Assembly: GCA_037903475.1 (NCBI GenBank)
Contig: JBAJFG010000492.1
Coordinates: 3,348,001-3,412,000, forward strand
Direction: 5' to 3'
From: Ancylostoma caninum
Taxonomy: Eukaryota > Nematoda > Chromadorea > Rhabditida > Ancylostomatidae
Length of the DNA stretch: 64,000 bases
The notes under the pieces were generated by a model. The model was given only the letters and a program-made list of their open reading frames with translations. It ran no database searches and had not been told where the DNA came from. Positions 1 through 13,249 of the stretch are shown in pieces (within the stretch, counting starts at the first letter, position 1; each line of letters begins with the position of its first letter). The translations under genes and the position numbers were made by a program.

Positions 1-2560
1 ATGTTCGACAAACTCTTCCATCCAGCGTCCACGGGTAGGATAGCTCCTTCCCGTGAACGTTCATGAATCCCAGCACAGTCTTAAATCCATATTTTTTGAC
101 TAGGTATTGCAGAACAGACACCTGCGCTACTTCAGCCACGCCGTGCATCTTGCATTGAAGCCTAGCAATACTATTATGTTACTTGGGAGTACTTGGGATT
201 AGAGTGCTTCACAACTAGTGAAGAATGCAACAAAAAGCTGTGCCAGCAAAATAAAAGTAGTGTCAATGAACAACCACAAGCACATACATAGCACGTAATA
301 GTTTATTTTCCTCACGCATTTCTTCAATCTATCTTCCCAGGAATTCAATTCAGAGGAACATTAAACTACTCGTGCATTGCCAGCTCCAGAGACGAGAATT
401 AAAATTCTCCCGCCAATAATATTTTTGATTTATTGTATTTTTTGCATGTAATTTTTTTTAAATTTTTTTATCTGGAACAGTGAAAACATAGGTGAAAACC
501 TAAGAGCAACTTCTAGAGTAGCATTTATGGTATAGTAATACAGAACACGTAACACGTCGTCATCCTTCAAGCAAACCCTAGTTAAATGAAAGTAACCCTT
601 CCAAGCAAGAGTTCAACTTCCTGCAATATTTGTTGCCTTTGTTGCCTTCTATGCTCGATGCTAAATGCGACACATTCTGTGAATGTTGTTTTAACCAGCA
701 CAAGATGGGCCGTTAGATTTTCTAGTGCTTAGTCACGATGGTGGTCAGACGTCGGAAAAGCTAATTAGATGACTGTTTCAAGTTAAACCGTCTAGTCATT
801 GCATTCTCCAGAAATTCGTACCAAAGTTCAATATGAGAGAAAGCGGAGGCGGAAGTGAGAGCGGGTACAAAGTCTCAATTTGATCCATCGTTTATTACAA
901 CAATAAGTGAAGAAAGACGGTCAAACTATTGAAAGTTTAAGTGATGAAAAAAGATAGAAGAATGAAATGAAAGTGCAACTGGTGGCTGAAAAATAACGAA
1001 ACCGAAAGGAAGTAAAAAAGTCGTTTAAATGCCGAAGCTACACAATTTCAGAAAAAGAAATATTTTGAAATTTTGAAAAATTTGTCTTCACAGATCTGAG
1101 AAATAAAAATATTTTCTACATTCTACAGAATATTTTCTAGCTTCTCTTCTTTTCTATTTATTTTCACTGCCGTAATCTACAAATCTTATCGAGCAATTTA
1201 TTTGCTTATCTATTTTTATATTTGTGCCAATTTCTGATTGCAATCACTTTTCCTCCGTGGAATTTCAACCTCACTCTTTGTTATCCTTCAGAAATAAGAG
1301 GTTTCAGATAAATATTTCTTGTTGCAAATACAGCCACTACGAATCATGTTGAAGTATGTTAGCAAAGGGACAACAATTGCCGTAGTTCGGTACGATGTCA
1401 TCCTAAGGCCATCTGTAGGAAATGGGCACTTGTTTGAAGAACAGAGCGCATAATTTCAAGGATCAAGGTTCAAGGATCTTGCTGGGTCTTCCATTTTCCA
1501 CTATTTTTGGTGGGATCGCACGATTAAATCATTTATTTGCTTATGTATTTGAGCAAATGATGCCATGCTGAACCAGACTAAATGGCAAGCCCAGTGGAAT
1601 TCGTAATATGGCTACAGTACTTTTTCTAGCCACGATTACAACCCTGGATATCCCTAACGAAATTAACTTAACAGGCACAGTCGTGCTCCCGAAAGCAACT
1701 CCGAAAATTCTCTATATGGCAGTGGTGGAAACTCCAGGAAACACGTGTTCGACATAAAAGTAGCGCCATTTGCGGCAGCAACAAAGAGAGCGAATTGTCT
1801 GTGTGCCGCCGATCAAGGTGTCCTCGATGCTCACACTTGTCCTCGGATCGTGTATAGTCAAACAGCGACGAGGCGCTTTGTGTTGTGTTCACGACGCTGG
1901 TCGTCACATGTGACAACAACGGCGAGCACGAGCTGGCGATTTGCTACAGATCGTTCAGGCGGGCAGGCACACCAGCACTTGATATAAACAATAACAACAG
2001 AAATAAATCAAGCCAGTAATCACTCATTCCAGCTCGCTTCAGCTTGCGAGGGCGAGTGTGTGTTGTTTGCGAAGCGCTGTGGATACAAATTACTGCAGTA
2101 CTTTCGCTGAGATGAAAAGAGTAGCCGCAACGCAGCGAAGCCGGGGACGAGACCGCCGATGAGTGCATCGAAACAGAGCCAATTAGGATTCCGTGCACGT
2201 GCACGGCTTTTGTCCAGTTCGCGAGGGCTTTTGGATGAGTGAGTGAGGAAATCTGTCAGCGTCAAACATCCTCGTAGACCTGTTCTCCACGTGGAACTAG
2301 TTATTACTGTTCCAATGGCATTGTTCTCATTGGACTCGCACGAGAATATTCTATCTAAATTATAGTGCTGCTCAGTGAGCGAGAGAATTGTGCAACTCTA
2401 TTTGGAAGTGAAACGCTGCAATGTTTCGTGCTGGAAAATGCATGCACGTGGGCGTTCTTCCGGAATGTGTTGGAGGTCGTCTGTTAGGAGGTTATCAATT
2501 TCAATTAGGACAGACAAAACATCCAAGGAAGGGGCCGGAATAAAAAATCATCCCATTCCC
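1..2560. other. No supported gene
   Basis: Several ORFs of 60-90 codons overlap on both strands between about 1668 and 2265. None shows a signal peptide, a recognisable domain or a convincing chain of splice sites. The stretch from about 1700 to 2260 is less AT-rich than its surroundings and could be regulatory or an unrecognised exon. I cannot decide which. Confidence 0.4.
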
Positions 2561-2561
2561 G

Positions 2562-2568
2562 TATAAAA
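2562..2568 (+). promoter_or_regulatory. TATA box of gene A
   Basis: The sequence CCGTATAAAAAGTGG lies about 930 bp before the ATG of the secreted protein at 3490. The presumed leader exon begins about 25-30 bp downstream and could end at the donor CAAG/gtgcga (2741). The acceptor ttttcag at 3475 then leaves 14 bases before the ATG. The paralogue C has the same layout, with a TATA box about 950 bp before its ATG. Trans-splicing to the 3475 acceptor instead of cis-splicing cannot be excluded. Confidence 0.5.
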
Positions 2569-3489
2569 AGTGGCCAGAGACGAGATCAGCATGTTCTGTC
2601 GTTCCTCAGCAATCACAGCAAATCACATCTTCTACTTTCTACTACTTCAACTTTTGTGAAATATTTTCTCAAAATCCTTATTTACTTCAAAATCCCTCAC
2701 ACATCCCTCACACATCATATCATAGGGCATCTTCAGTCAAGGTGCGATACTCCTAAAAACATGTGAAGCTCTTGAAGTTCCTGCCTCTTCAGCTGCTTCT
2801 GTGTCCTAAAGTGCCATGTTTTCTAGAAAATCTGAAAGAAATTGGGGAAATCCACGTCTAGGGATTGTCGGGAAATTCAAACTTTTCTTCACTTGAGAGG
2901 GATTGGAGTGCTTCTTAACTTCTCATATGTCACACAAGTGATATTCGCCTAGAATTGACGCACTGACAAAACTTATGCTAGTGTTAACGCCAGATTAGTA
3001 GCACGCAGCACGCCAAATTACTAAGAAATTACCGAACGTAAACGTGTTGAAGACAATGTAACGATGAGTAAAATTGTGTGGTGCTAGCTTTACCCTGGGT
3101 AATCTCCATAATGCACTCAACCATCGGATAACAAAATTTCAAGTGAGCCTATAATAGACGCAAACACCTAAGCGCAAAGTGTGTTTCAAATATAATTCTT
3201 CCGAATGGATTCAAAAAGCGCGCCCCGATTTCCAAGATGCAGTTCTGGAGATACAATCCTTTTAATTTCAAAGCCTCATCAATGCACAACTGCATCAGCC
3301 TACTAGAGCTTGTAGGAAACTCTTAAGCGTATTCCACAAATTTCTCTTGGACACACTTCAGGAAGAGAAGAAAAGCCATCACTACTATCTTGTCGAGAAG
3401 GCTCTGACTAATTCGGACAACACCCAATTCCTTATGCTCCTAAACACCCCTTAAAAGTCTCTGCTCACTTTTCAGGAAACTCAACGAAA

Positions 3490-4217
3490 ATGTTCCGCTT
3501 CGTGGTCCTTACTTCTGTTGCCTGCTTTGCCAACGCTCAGTATGGTGCACCGCAGCAGCACTACGAGCCGGCACCTGTACAATATGGAGCAGCACCACCA
3601 CCACCGCCACCACCACCACCAGTCCCCGTTATTGTCGCTCCCATCCAACTTCCTGAACTCGAGGCACCGCACCAACCCGTGAGTATTTCTGCACTCTTGA
3701 AGAAGTGGAGCGAGCTTCATGGTTGTCTCCTATTGTACGAATTTAGCTTTGGCCTCGTCATAGCCACTCTCATTCGCACTCTCACGAACGAAGATGCAGA
3801 TGCGAGAGGCTAAAATATTCGTGCAGGAACGCCGACGGGCACTGCTACAAACCGACAGTCGAGTGCGTCTTTGGCTCTTCGGCTCGCTAGTACAGCAGTA
3901 GTTGGTAGTTGTTTAGGTACGACAGCGACAGGGGCTGTGAACGCGCTATTGTCACCTGCAAAGGACGACAAGATGTGGCCCTTATGACGAAGGACAACGA
4001 AATGCTCAGTTTTGGTATTGGAATCGACAACGTGCTGAAGTGCAACAGGAGGGGAAGGTGCGTTTATTCTCGGTTACTGCAATGGGCAAAGTAATCGGTA
4101 TTGCTGAGCTCCAATTTTAGATGGACAACTGAGGACGTGAACGGTAACAAAGTCGAAGTTCGCTCCCTTCGCTGTGTCCTACCAGACCCCTACCAACCCA
4201 TGCCCATAAACAACTAG
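3490..4217 (+). CDS. Secreted Pro/His-rich protein with Cys-rich C-terminal domain (gene A)
   Basis: Predicted exons are 3490-3678, 3747-3862, 3917-4057 and 4121-4217, giving 543 nt and 180 aa with all phases agreeing. The protein starts with a signal peptide (about residues 1-16, MFRFVVLTSVACFANA). A QYGAP/APPPP Pro-rich stretch with nine consecutive Pro follows, then a His/Ser run (HSHSHSH) and an Arg/Cys-rich part (SCRNADGHCYKP). The C-terminal domain carries C-x6-C, LMTKDNEML, a GRW and a final RCV. That domain matches genes B and C in this window almost motif for motif, and its GxW...V..V.C ending resembles the nematode C6/DUF281 group. The domain assignment is an inference. The role is unknown, but an extracellular or cuticle-associated product is likely. 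An AATAAA lies at 4233-4238, just after the stop. Unlike B and C, the His segment and the SCRN segment share one exon. Confidence 0.8.
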
Positions 4218-4239
4218 TTCCTCAGCACTTTCAATAAAG

Positions 4240-6850
4240 TGTTGGCATAAAATACTGCAAGCACATGAAATACTCAATATTGGAAAGATACATGAGAAAA
4301 CAACACAAACAGCGAGAGAACTCTAGTTTTGGAAGAACTACAGCTGAAAGCGGCATGTGCACACTCACCACGAAAAGGTTTTCTCAACACAACAGCCTGT
4401 CTAGTCATCATGGAAAGGGCTATTATACAAAGGAATGAGTATCGTCTCAAGCAGACGTTCTCGTGGTTTGACTTACAGTTAGGCCTCAACAGCTAACTCC
4501 TGAGGGGACTCATTAGGGAAGTGCACGAAGAAAAGCTGCTAATCCATAACGTGACCTATATGGGTAGAGAGTCTGTCCAATGTGATGCTCCATACTTGAA
4601 ATCTGCTAAATGGTCTACAGAAGCTCAGAATCCCACGTGCAGCAAGGGGAGGACATAGTGGATGCTATGGATTTGTGGCTTCGTGTACATTGCCTTGTGC
4701 AGCTCGCGACGGTGGTTTCAAATCTGTTTTCATTCTTCCTTAGTTTTGTCCCTGTTAGAAGTTACGCGCGTTCTCATCAGGTGCATATGATATGGCTTTA
4801 CGAGTGCAGGAGCAGAAGATAGCACTGGTAAATGGTTATGGAGCAAAGGTAAGCTTCTCGCTTGTGGTGAACATGTCCGGCCGGCAGTTTGCGTCCGTTT
4901 GGCACTCTTTTTCTCAGCTTCTATTGACCATTTAGCAAGTTTCAAGTACATATTTGAACATAATTTTAGACAGGCTCTCGAACAAAATAGGTGTCTTCTT
5001 GAAATTGCAGATTAAGTTCGTGCACTTAAGCTGTCCCTTGTCACCTCCGATACTGAACCTGAAATATCTGAAATAAAGCGCTGCTCTGGCAAAAACATGG
5101 AATGAAGACGCCATTCCCGGATGATCATTGCGTACACGATTGTGCTAATGGGACGATCGTCAAAAGTCGTGAAGCAGGAGAATAAGAAAAAGTGTGAAAG
5201 AAAGTGTATCCTAGTCCTTTGGATAATCTTATCCGGATTGCTTTAAAATTGTCTTCTTGGCAACCGTTTCTCTTCTTCAGTATTAATTCAAACTGTTGAC
5301 TCTAATGGACTCCATAATTCCTTGAAATACTAGTCTTATCTTGTCTAATCTCTCCGCATTGGCTCCTCGGACACCTAAAGGCATCGGAGAAATTAGGTAA
5401 TACAGTTTGAAATATTTTCAAGCCTTAGAGGGCCCACACAATATGCTGGATAAACAAGCTCTAGTCAATTATAGTTAGAAATGTCATGTCGAGAAACAGA
5501 AAATTCTGAAAGTGAGCAAGTGGTACACTCGAAACCTCTTCGCAATCATCACTGCCAGCTTTTATGCTGTCTGTGAGCAATTACTACACCACCTTCAGCT
5601 TTATTTACTTATTTGTTTATTCATTTGCATAGAACTTACACAGAAGGTAACGGGACAACTGAATCGCCGACCCGTGAATGTGTGCCAGCTATAGGGAACT
5701 TGCTATGTACAGGTAAAAACGAGAGAGGCAAAAAAAAAAACAACTAAGAGAACACTAACCAATCCATAAAGGCATGGACCGGTCAAAATCTTTCCTATCC
5801 ACGTTCATTGTTCTCTAGGATCCAGACCGTCTGTGTAGTACAGAATCCATGTTTGAGAACCTGTTGCGAGCTCTATCGCAGGATATGGGAGGAGAGGCTT
5901 CGAAATTACATTAACCACGGAAAAACATACTTCAGCTGACAAAGGCTGCTTGTCTATATGATGGGCAAAGATGAACGATTCACACGGATAGGCACAGCTT
6001 GACGAACACTTCCTGAACCCATCGTCCACCCCATCAGGGGACTATGTCCTTCCGACATGGATTTTTTCCTACGACGGCACAATAGACCGTATGTGATGAA
6101 CGCGGTATAGCGTAAATTGAAAGCGCAGACGCCACAAACGCGCGAAAGCAGTTCTATAAGTGGTCGAGGAAACCGTGAGTCGTGGGCTTTTTTAGTAATG
6201 TTTCTATTATTTTCATCCAGTACGTAGGCGTGTGCGACCAATTCAATGACGGATTTTCATATACTTCTATAACGTAGATACATAATTATGAGTATTAATC
6301 ATGTGACTGTAGAAGACTACTGCATTCAAGATAAGTTAAAAGAAACAACATATTTTTCCATATTGTGGCATGAAACACTGGCAGGAAATGACTTGGGTGG
6401 TGCATCAATTTGAGTTTTCTGTTGCAGCGTTTGTTATGCGAAAGGGATTGAATTGAGTCAAATCGCATCTTCTAATTAAGTACTCTTCCTGAAATGCTTT
6501 TATTTCTACCGGGTTTTAGGTGGATTTTTGTTTTCGGCCCAACATTTCGAGAAAAGGGATCTATTTAAGATGATTATCAACAAAAACGAATTTACTGTAG
6601 TGTGTACTATATTTCTCGGGATGTCTGCTAAAGAGCAGTGAACAGCTTCTTCCACATAAGTTTTAATGAAAGGAAATATCAGCTAGTGAGGCAGCGGCGA
6701 ACTATGTTTTCCACTCAGGAATGTCCAGGCCTCGCTAGCAAACCATTCACGTCTCCATGATCTGAGTTGTAACTTAAAATCTGAAAATAAATCGCATCCA
6801 GGACTGTAAAGTATATAAAAAAGTATTCGCATTTAGAAATCACCTCAGAA
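4240..6850. other. Intergenic, no supported gene
   Basis: This AT-rich stretch has only isolated ORFs. The longest, a minus-strand ORF at 5954-6241, has no recognisable domain or splice context. I see no RNA gene. Confidence 0.4.
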
Positions 6851-6856
6851 GACGTT

Positions 6857-7431
6857 GTACAATACCGCCCATAGTTTTTGCGAAAAAATCGGGTGACGAC
6901 GGATTAATGGTCAACAAACCGTCACAGTACTGTAACTCCTTTGAAAATGAAGCTTTTCTAAATCTGAGCACATTTTCGGATTGCTCATCGAAATTGGAAT
7001 CGAACAGTGTATAAAATTACTTGAACTTTGACTTCAAAACATTTGTTTTTTCGAAAATTTGAAAATTTTTCAGAATTTCAGCAATCAGGTCAAAATCTGA
7101 AAAACGTTAAAAACGGAGAAAATAATTGAGCATTGAGGCTTCTGAACACGGTCACTGTATTTCGCTCAATTCTCGGTTTTTAACGTTTTTTCAGATTTTG
7201 ACCTGATTGCTGAAATTCTGAAAAATTTTCAAATTTTCGAAAAAACAAATGTTTTGAAGTCAAAGTTCAAGTATTTTATATACTCTTCAATTCCAATTTC
7301 GATGAGGAATCCGAAAATGTGCTCAGATTTAGAAAAGCTTCATTTTCAAAGGAGTTACAGTACGGCGACGGTTTGTTAACGATTAATCCGTCGCCATCCG
7401 ATTTTTTCGCAAAAACTAGGGGCGGTATTAT
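6857..7431. mobile_element. Palindromic MITE-like element
   Basis: Two arms of about 270 bp (roughly 6857-7130 and 7163-7431) are near-perfect reverse complements around a short centre near 7147. Matching landmarks include GTCAAAATCTGAAAAACGTT on the left against its reverse complement on the right, and the outer ATACCGCCC against GGGCGGTAT. The whole unit could fold into one long hairpin. Minus-strand and plus-strand ORFs across it are only mirror images of each other. A diverged relative carrying the same GACGGATTAAT core lies near 16740-16880. Confidence 0.75.
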
Positions 7432-7923
7432 AGTGCCTCTACAGTCTGCCTTGTATATATGTAGAACACCTAAAACTATGAAAAACAAAAAAATGGAACA
7501 ATGAAGTTCAAAAAAGCGAAAGGTTATGAATAGCACAACACTTGTCCTGCCATAATCATGCAGGATAAAGTCAAAAGCTCGGAATGAAATTGTAAAGGAA
7601 CCAGAGGAAATAACTTCGTCGAGACTTCCTCAGAAAAGAGCTGCGGCTCTGGAAAACCACGACCACACGGAACTGATTACATACGCGTTTCTTGACGCAT
7701 GAATGTTGCCTTTCCCTTTACGTTGGATCTGACGCATCCGTCTATATTTATGTCATTTTGTATTCGAAAACGGAGAAAGAGCAGACAAAATATGATACAT
7801 AATTTTCGCATAAAAGGAGGGCTGCTATGTGCAAAGGTACGAGCAGGTCTTATTCCCATTTGCTCTAATTAACAAATACTGGTAATTTCATAATTCGAAC
7901 TCTATAAATTGCAATTTTGCAGG

Positions 7924-9697
7924 ATGTTATCAATTATCATCCTCATCGCGGTTTCACCCAGTTTGTGGGCATCTTCTATCAATCGCAAATCTGGAAACCA
8001 TCCATACGGGAATTATGACTTCCCCGCGGAGGCATACGCTATCCCTGGCAACGGAAAACAAGCTGATTCTGTTCCACCTGTGGACAGAATTTTGGGTAGC
8101 ATTTTCATCCGCGGTTTTCACAGACTGTTAAAGTTCTCCAGCGCTTTTAGAGAAGGGGCTCGGTCCAGAGATTGTTCCTGAGAGCGTCCCAATGGCTCCT
8201 GGTCCTGTCATTCCCGAGAAGCACGTGGTGGAGATGGGACCAGGTCCAGTGAATTCTACAGATCCACTTCAACTCTGCAAATATGTATGATGAAAATTTG
8301 AATTCCCCTTTAGGACCAGTGATTCCCTATCAGCTTCCCATGGAACCTGGTCCAGTGGTTGTTCCGAATGATATTCCAATGGAACCCGGTCCAGTGATTC
8401 CTGAGAATCGCGTAGTGGAGATGGGACCAGGTTCTGTGCTTTTTTAGCATCCTTTTCATTAGAAGATGAATGATGTTGAATTCGTTCCAGGACCAGTGAT
8501 TCCTCCACGTCATCTTTCGATGGGACCTGGTCCAGTCATTCCTCCTCATTATCCTTCTATGGAGCCTGGCCCAGTGATTCTTCCTCACGACGTCCCCATG
8601 GAGCCGAGTCCAGAAATTCCCCATGAGCATATTCTGCCGATGGGACCAGGTTGAGCAAATTTCCTCTATAGTTTATCATTATTGTTTTATAAGTAAGTAC
8701 TACTTCTATTATTTAGTAATGGCATCAGTTTGATTATGTATAATCCTTTCCAGGACCAGTGATACCTCCCCGTCACCCATCAATGGGACCCGGCCCCGAG
8801 ATCAGTCCATACTCTCCTCCAATGGGATTTGGTCCAGCGATGCCACAGCAAGGGGGATTTGAGATGGAACCTGGACCAGTGATCCCGCAACCGATTCCTG
8901 AAGGACCAGGTCCTGTTATTCTTCCGCAACCTATCCAGCATGGTCCTGGCCCAGTAATCCTTCCACAGCCTATGGAAATGGGATCTGGCCCAGTGATCCC
9001 GCAACCGATTCCTGAAGGACCTGGTCCTGTAATTCTTCCACAACCTATCCAGCATGGTCCTGGCCCAGTAATCCTTCCACAACCTATGCAAACGGGACCC
9101 GGCCCAGAAATCCCAAAACCGATTCCAGAGGGACCAGGTCCTGTTATTCCGCAGCAACCTATTCAGCATGGTCCTGGTCTAGTAATCCTTCCACAGCCTA
9201 TGCAAATGGGACCTGGCCCAGTGATCCCACAGTCGATTCCGGAAGGACCAGGTCCTGTCATCCCGCCGCAACCTATCCAGCATGGTCCTGGCCCAGTAAT
9301 CCTTCCGCAACCCATGCAAATGGGACCCGGTCCAGAAATTCCACAACCGATTCCAGAAGGACCAGGCCCTGTAATTCTGCAACAACCTGTGCAGCATGGT
9401 CCTGGCCCAGTAATCCTTCCGCAACCTATGCAAACAGGACCTGGACCAGTGATACCACAATCTAGTCCAGGAGGTCTAGGTCCTGCTATTCCACCCCAAC
9501 AAATTCAGCAAGGTCCTGGCCCAGTAATCTCTCATTCACCTATGCAGATGGGACCAGGACCGGTGATATTTGCACAGCGTGTTCCACGAGCTTTAAGTCC
9601 TTTTATGCCCGGATCAGAGCCAGTGATACCTCCCCATCCTGAAGATCTTCCACACCTACCATTTATGAGCAGGGAGGTTGGTCCGCCACTATTATGA
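7924..9697 (+). CDS. Secreted GPGPVIP-repeat protein
   Basis: Five predicted exons are 7924-8095, 8151-8243, 8314-8430, 8491-8649 and 8754-9697. They total 1485 nt and 494 aa, with every phase consistent. The ATG follows an acceptor directly (tttgcag/gATG), which suggests trans-splicing or a short leader exon. A signal peptide (MLSIIILIAVSPSLWASS) and a unique region of about 40 residues come first. Everything after that is variations of M-x-PGPVIP-x-P. In the last exon a 38-residue (114-bp) unit, made of one 12-residue and two 13-residue subrepeats, occurs about six times (roughly 8872-9550). All four introns are phase 1 and each interrupts the same GGACCAG codon context, so repeat exons are interchangeable. 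An AATAAA lies at 9813-9818. The composition suggests a structural or elastic extracellular protein. I know no named homologue, so the function is unknown. Confidence 0.85.
8872..9550 (+). repeat. 114-bp coding tandem repeat
   Basis: About six copies of a 114-bp unit encode GPGPVIPQPIPE, GPGPVILPQPIQH and GPGPVILPQPMQM in order. Copies differ mostly at single residues (E/V, Q/K, S/P), and the last copy is the most degraded. The higher-order unit implies amplification of three subrepeats together by unequal exchange. Confidence 0.85.
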
Positions 9698-9819
9698 TGA
9701 TCTTCAGCTGTTTCCAAACAACGAAATCATTGCAGGCACTACATCGCCACCACAGTCAGCATGATCACGTGGTCCGAATTTAAATCTCGTGGGGAACATG
9801 CTGAAAATAAGAAATAAAT

Positions 9820-10610
9820 GTTTCCAAACGCATTAACATGAGTTCATTTCATCAAAATTGTTGTTAAAATCTGGTTATAAGAAATCGTAAAACTGCAGCT
9901 TGTTTAACAACTACTTTGTTGTGATAATCAAAGAAGCTGCTCCTTGTCATCCATCATAACCACCTATCCATCAAAACTTACAACAGTGCTCGCCAAATGT
10001 TACTAGCACTAGGCTCGAGATTTTTTTTGGGTGTGCTTGGAGTTAAATGAGGGGACTGTCGGTGCTCACCGATACAAAGTGAAATCATGATTCTTTCCTT
10101 CGACAACAACTTCAGAAAAGTCTAGCACTCTGGGCTTTCGCAAACCTTGAAAACAAAAGTTTATCAATGTGGGATTACGTAGCTGAGAGCCCTCAGGATA
10201 ACACACATAGCTTGGGGAAGGGAAATCACATTTGAAAGACTCTGAATTTGTCGTTTCACCCTACAAATGGATTGGATGATAGAAGATGTAGTCTACAGAA
10301 CATCCGATCACACATTTATCGTGTTCCCTACACAGGAAGTGAGACTAACGTCATACGAACGGAAATCAAACCGAAAGCGGGACTGAACTAAAATCACATA
10401 AAAGACTGAAAATAAAGCAAGAAGCAGGGTAAAATTTCAACACAATTTGTTTTTTTTGTTAAACTAATTTATTAAATGTGTGTTTGCGTCTACTCAAGGA
10501 GTGTACTCGATGGGGAGGTTCTTCCTGCGTTTTTTTTTTGTTCATAATTCGTTTCCTAACTAAGATTCGTCATAGTCATAACCCCTAATACAATCATGAT
10601 GCATTCTCCA
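9820..10610. other. Intergenic, nothing recognised
   Basis: This is AT-rich sequence between the polyadenylation signal of the repeat-protein gene and the outer edge of the inverted duplication. I see no ORF with coding character and no RNA gene. Confidence 0.4.
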
Positions 10611-10888
10611 GGAAGTCTCTTTTACTCTTCCGGAGTTTTCTGTGGGATACCTAGTTGACTCCCTTAAAAAGACAAACTTTTGGTGACAAAGTGGTCAGCA
10701 AATACTACGTACCTCGGCAAAGCAATTAGTAACAAAAAACGCCTCATAGACCGCTCATATTTGCACGATCCCTTAGTGAACTATTCATCTGTGTTTAGCG
10801 AAAAAAAAAACTGTTCTGGTTACCAAAGACCAAACTAGAAATTGAGCCACTGACCACACAGAACAAATGCAAACTATAATGGATACTA

Positions 10889-11778
10889 TTAGGTTGGTCC
10901 GGAAGTCTTGCACCTAATTTCATACTTCTTTCTGAGAATGTTAAGTTCATTGTGAAGAGATATCAATCAGAAAAATAATAACCTTCATGGTCCACGCTTT
11001 ACTAAAGCATCAGCTCCAGAATTCAAGAACTCTGACTGTTGTGAGTCTAAGAAGCTTGAAATCTCACTTTTCGGTTTGGTCCATTCATCGATTTCCTTTT
11101 CTCGTAAATGCAGATTCAAGGCTCCGAACAAGTGGTGTTCAGAAGAGGATAAGTCAGGAGAATAAGCAAGTTGTGGCAGAACTTCTCACGTAGTTCGGCA
11201 ATTTTTTGGTGGGTAAGCTTTGCAACGTGAGCTCAGGCGTTGTCATGAAGTGGAGCTACAAGGTCAATTTTTTCCCGCTCCAGGCTAGTTTCGTCTGCCA
11301 ATTTCCGCAGTTGAAAAGAGAATACTTAGGCGGTCCGGTACCCAGGCGCAGGCGACAGCAGTTCCCGATGCAGCATTCCCTCGGAATCCCACCAACAACA
11401 CAGGAAAACATTATTCGGGCATGTCTCGTTTCGGCTTTGTTAGAGATGGTTCGCCAAGAGGGAGTCAATTTTTCTCTCGTGCATGGTTAACATACAGCGG
11501 CAATTCTCATTTGCAGTAATGAATTGGCGGAGAAAGTTCCTCCTGGGTGGACGCAGCAGCAAAGACTGGCACACACTCAGTCTTGCAAGGCACTCAGTTT
11601 GTGGGGGACCCAACTCGTCATCAGTTTTCTGTAACCCAGCGCTTGGAGATGTCTGCCGTTTATTGTACGGCCGCAGCCAGGTGTATCCTACAGTTGATGT
11701 AGTGGCATTTTGATTCAAAGTCTATGGAATCCTAGATCTTAAAAAATATCTTGGTGTAAAACTCTCGGACCAACCTAA
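10889..11778 (-). mobile_element. Degenerate mariner transposon
   Basis: The element begins TTAGGTTGGTCCGGAAGT and ends TCTCGGACCAACCTAA, flanked by TA on both sides (10887-10888 and 11779-11780), which is the mariner target duplication. Length is 890 bp. Minus-strand reading frames carry broken mariner transposase segments: one resembling the catalytic core (CQSLLLRPPRRNFLRQF, about 11520-11590) and one resembling the later region with a GVLHW/ELLPP-like stretch (about 11300-11440). They lie in different frames with stops, and the segment that should carry the first catalytic Asp is altered. The copy is therefore inactive. The empty target site is preserved in the right arm of the inverted duplication near 22744. 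Confidence 0.85.
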
Positions 11779-12784
11779 TAGTTATAACCCTATATTCATC
11801 TCATGATGATTACTCATTTCATTCCTGGGAATCCAATGATGCCTCTCCAAAACAGACATTTTCAAGGTTTTCTCTTTTGACTCATGGATGATTGCTTGGA
11901 CCTTTCCTTAAAAAAGTGGGTGGTAACTGTACATCTCTGTAACTGTACATGTGTATCGATGGAGCTAGGAATGCTCTGTATGGTTGCGTATGTTTGTGAC
12001 AAATTCTCAACTTTCATTTTATTTCTAGATGGACGTATTGTACAGATCTGCTTTCCATAGCGTTGAATTTGAATTCTTCCCAACAAAGTTACTGTGAGAA
12101 CGGGACCGTTGCGCTGGAACTAGTGAACTTGAATGTCTTTGAAGCCTTTCAAGCTCTGCCGCTATAAAACTTAATCATTCTAACACACAATTGGTTGCAA
12201 TATACAGTTCTTTATACGCGCATACATATATGAATGTAGGAGAGACGTGTGTGGAATCTCATGTGGTATCATCACTTGGAAAGCATAGACAAGAAGGACA
12301 CAACGGCAATGACTTTCAAGTAATGTGCACGATTCTCATCCACGACACAGACATCACTGCGCGAAAAGCATTAGAGGGGTTCTGGATTTCCGCCAGGAAT
12401 CCGAGCATGAATAACCGGAATGAATGCGTGTCCGTTACCAATGACTTCCTTCCCTCCGTGTCACTGTGCGGGCTGTAGATTACTGCGATACCCAAACCCG
12501 CGTTCCATCTAGGGTGCAGGGTCGCACTCACTTGTGCGGACATCCGCGAGAACGGTGGACTCAAAAACGGTGGTTAGTTGCCTACTGTCTATGGGCGGTT
12601 CTGTCTAGTTAACCAGTAATGATATTGCATTAGCCATTGAGGGACGCAATATTTGGTCTCCAAGAACGCATAATTGAGCTTTACACCACTTTCAGGCCTA
12701 CGAAGAAGACGTTGAGGTCGAAACTTCAGGCCCTGATAAACGAGTTCTCCCAAACAACCTGGAGGTAGCAGCAGTCCTTCTCAC

Positions 12785-12949
12785 TCTGAGATTTCCTCAT
12801 TCTGGCGGCTTCAAACACATCGTCGTCGTCATCATCATCATCATCCTCGATGTCATATCCAGTAGGAGCCGTTACGTCGAAATCATCCTCAAGGAGACTT
12901 CCTTCCCTCGTCACTGCGGTTGCTTTCAACTCACACATCTCCTTTGCTC
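12785..12949 (-). CDS. Candidate exon with Asp tract, unidentified gene
   Basis: On the minus strand an acceptor (gcatatag/G) opens a reading frame that includes MCELKATAVTREGSLLEDDF, a run of nine Asp and VFEAARMRKSQ. It ends at a good donor (CAGA/gtgaga). It has protein-like composition and is free of stops between the splice sites. It may belong with the exon at 13779-13878, but the phases do not match directly, so at least one linking exon is missing or the gene is a fragment. I do not recognise the family. The acidic tract suggests a nuclear or chromatin-type protein, which is only a guess. Confidence 0.35.
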
Positions 12950-13249
12950 CTATATGCAGAATCTGAAACCACTACGCTCAGACTCCATAAAACGAAAAAA
13001 TTCGGTGAAAAAAAAAACGGAGAAATGAGCAAGCATTTGCGAGAAGAGGCGAAAATTGAATGAATTTTCTAAAATCCGCTAAATTTCCCCATGAAAACCA
13101 TGAAATTACCAGAATTCCATAGGTTTCTCAAAAAAAAAAACGAGTTTCCCGGAGTCTCTGCAAATAAGACTCAAAAACTAGAAGGATTCCCTAGAACTCG
13201 CCGAAATTGGATTCAAAGGGAATTTGGATTCAAAGGGAATTTTGGGAAA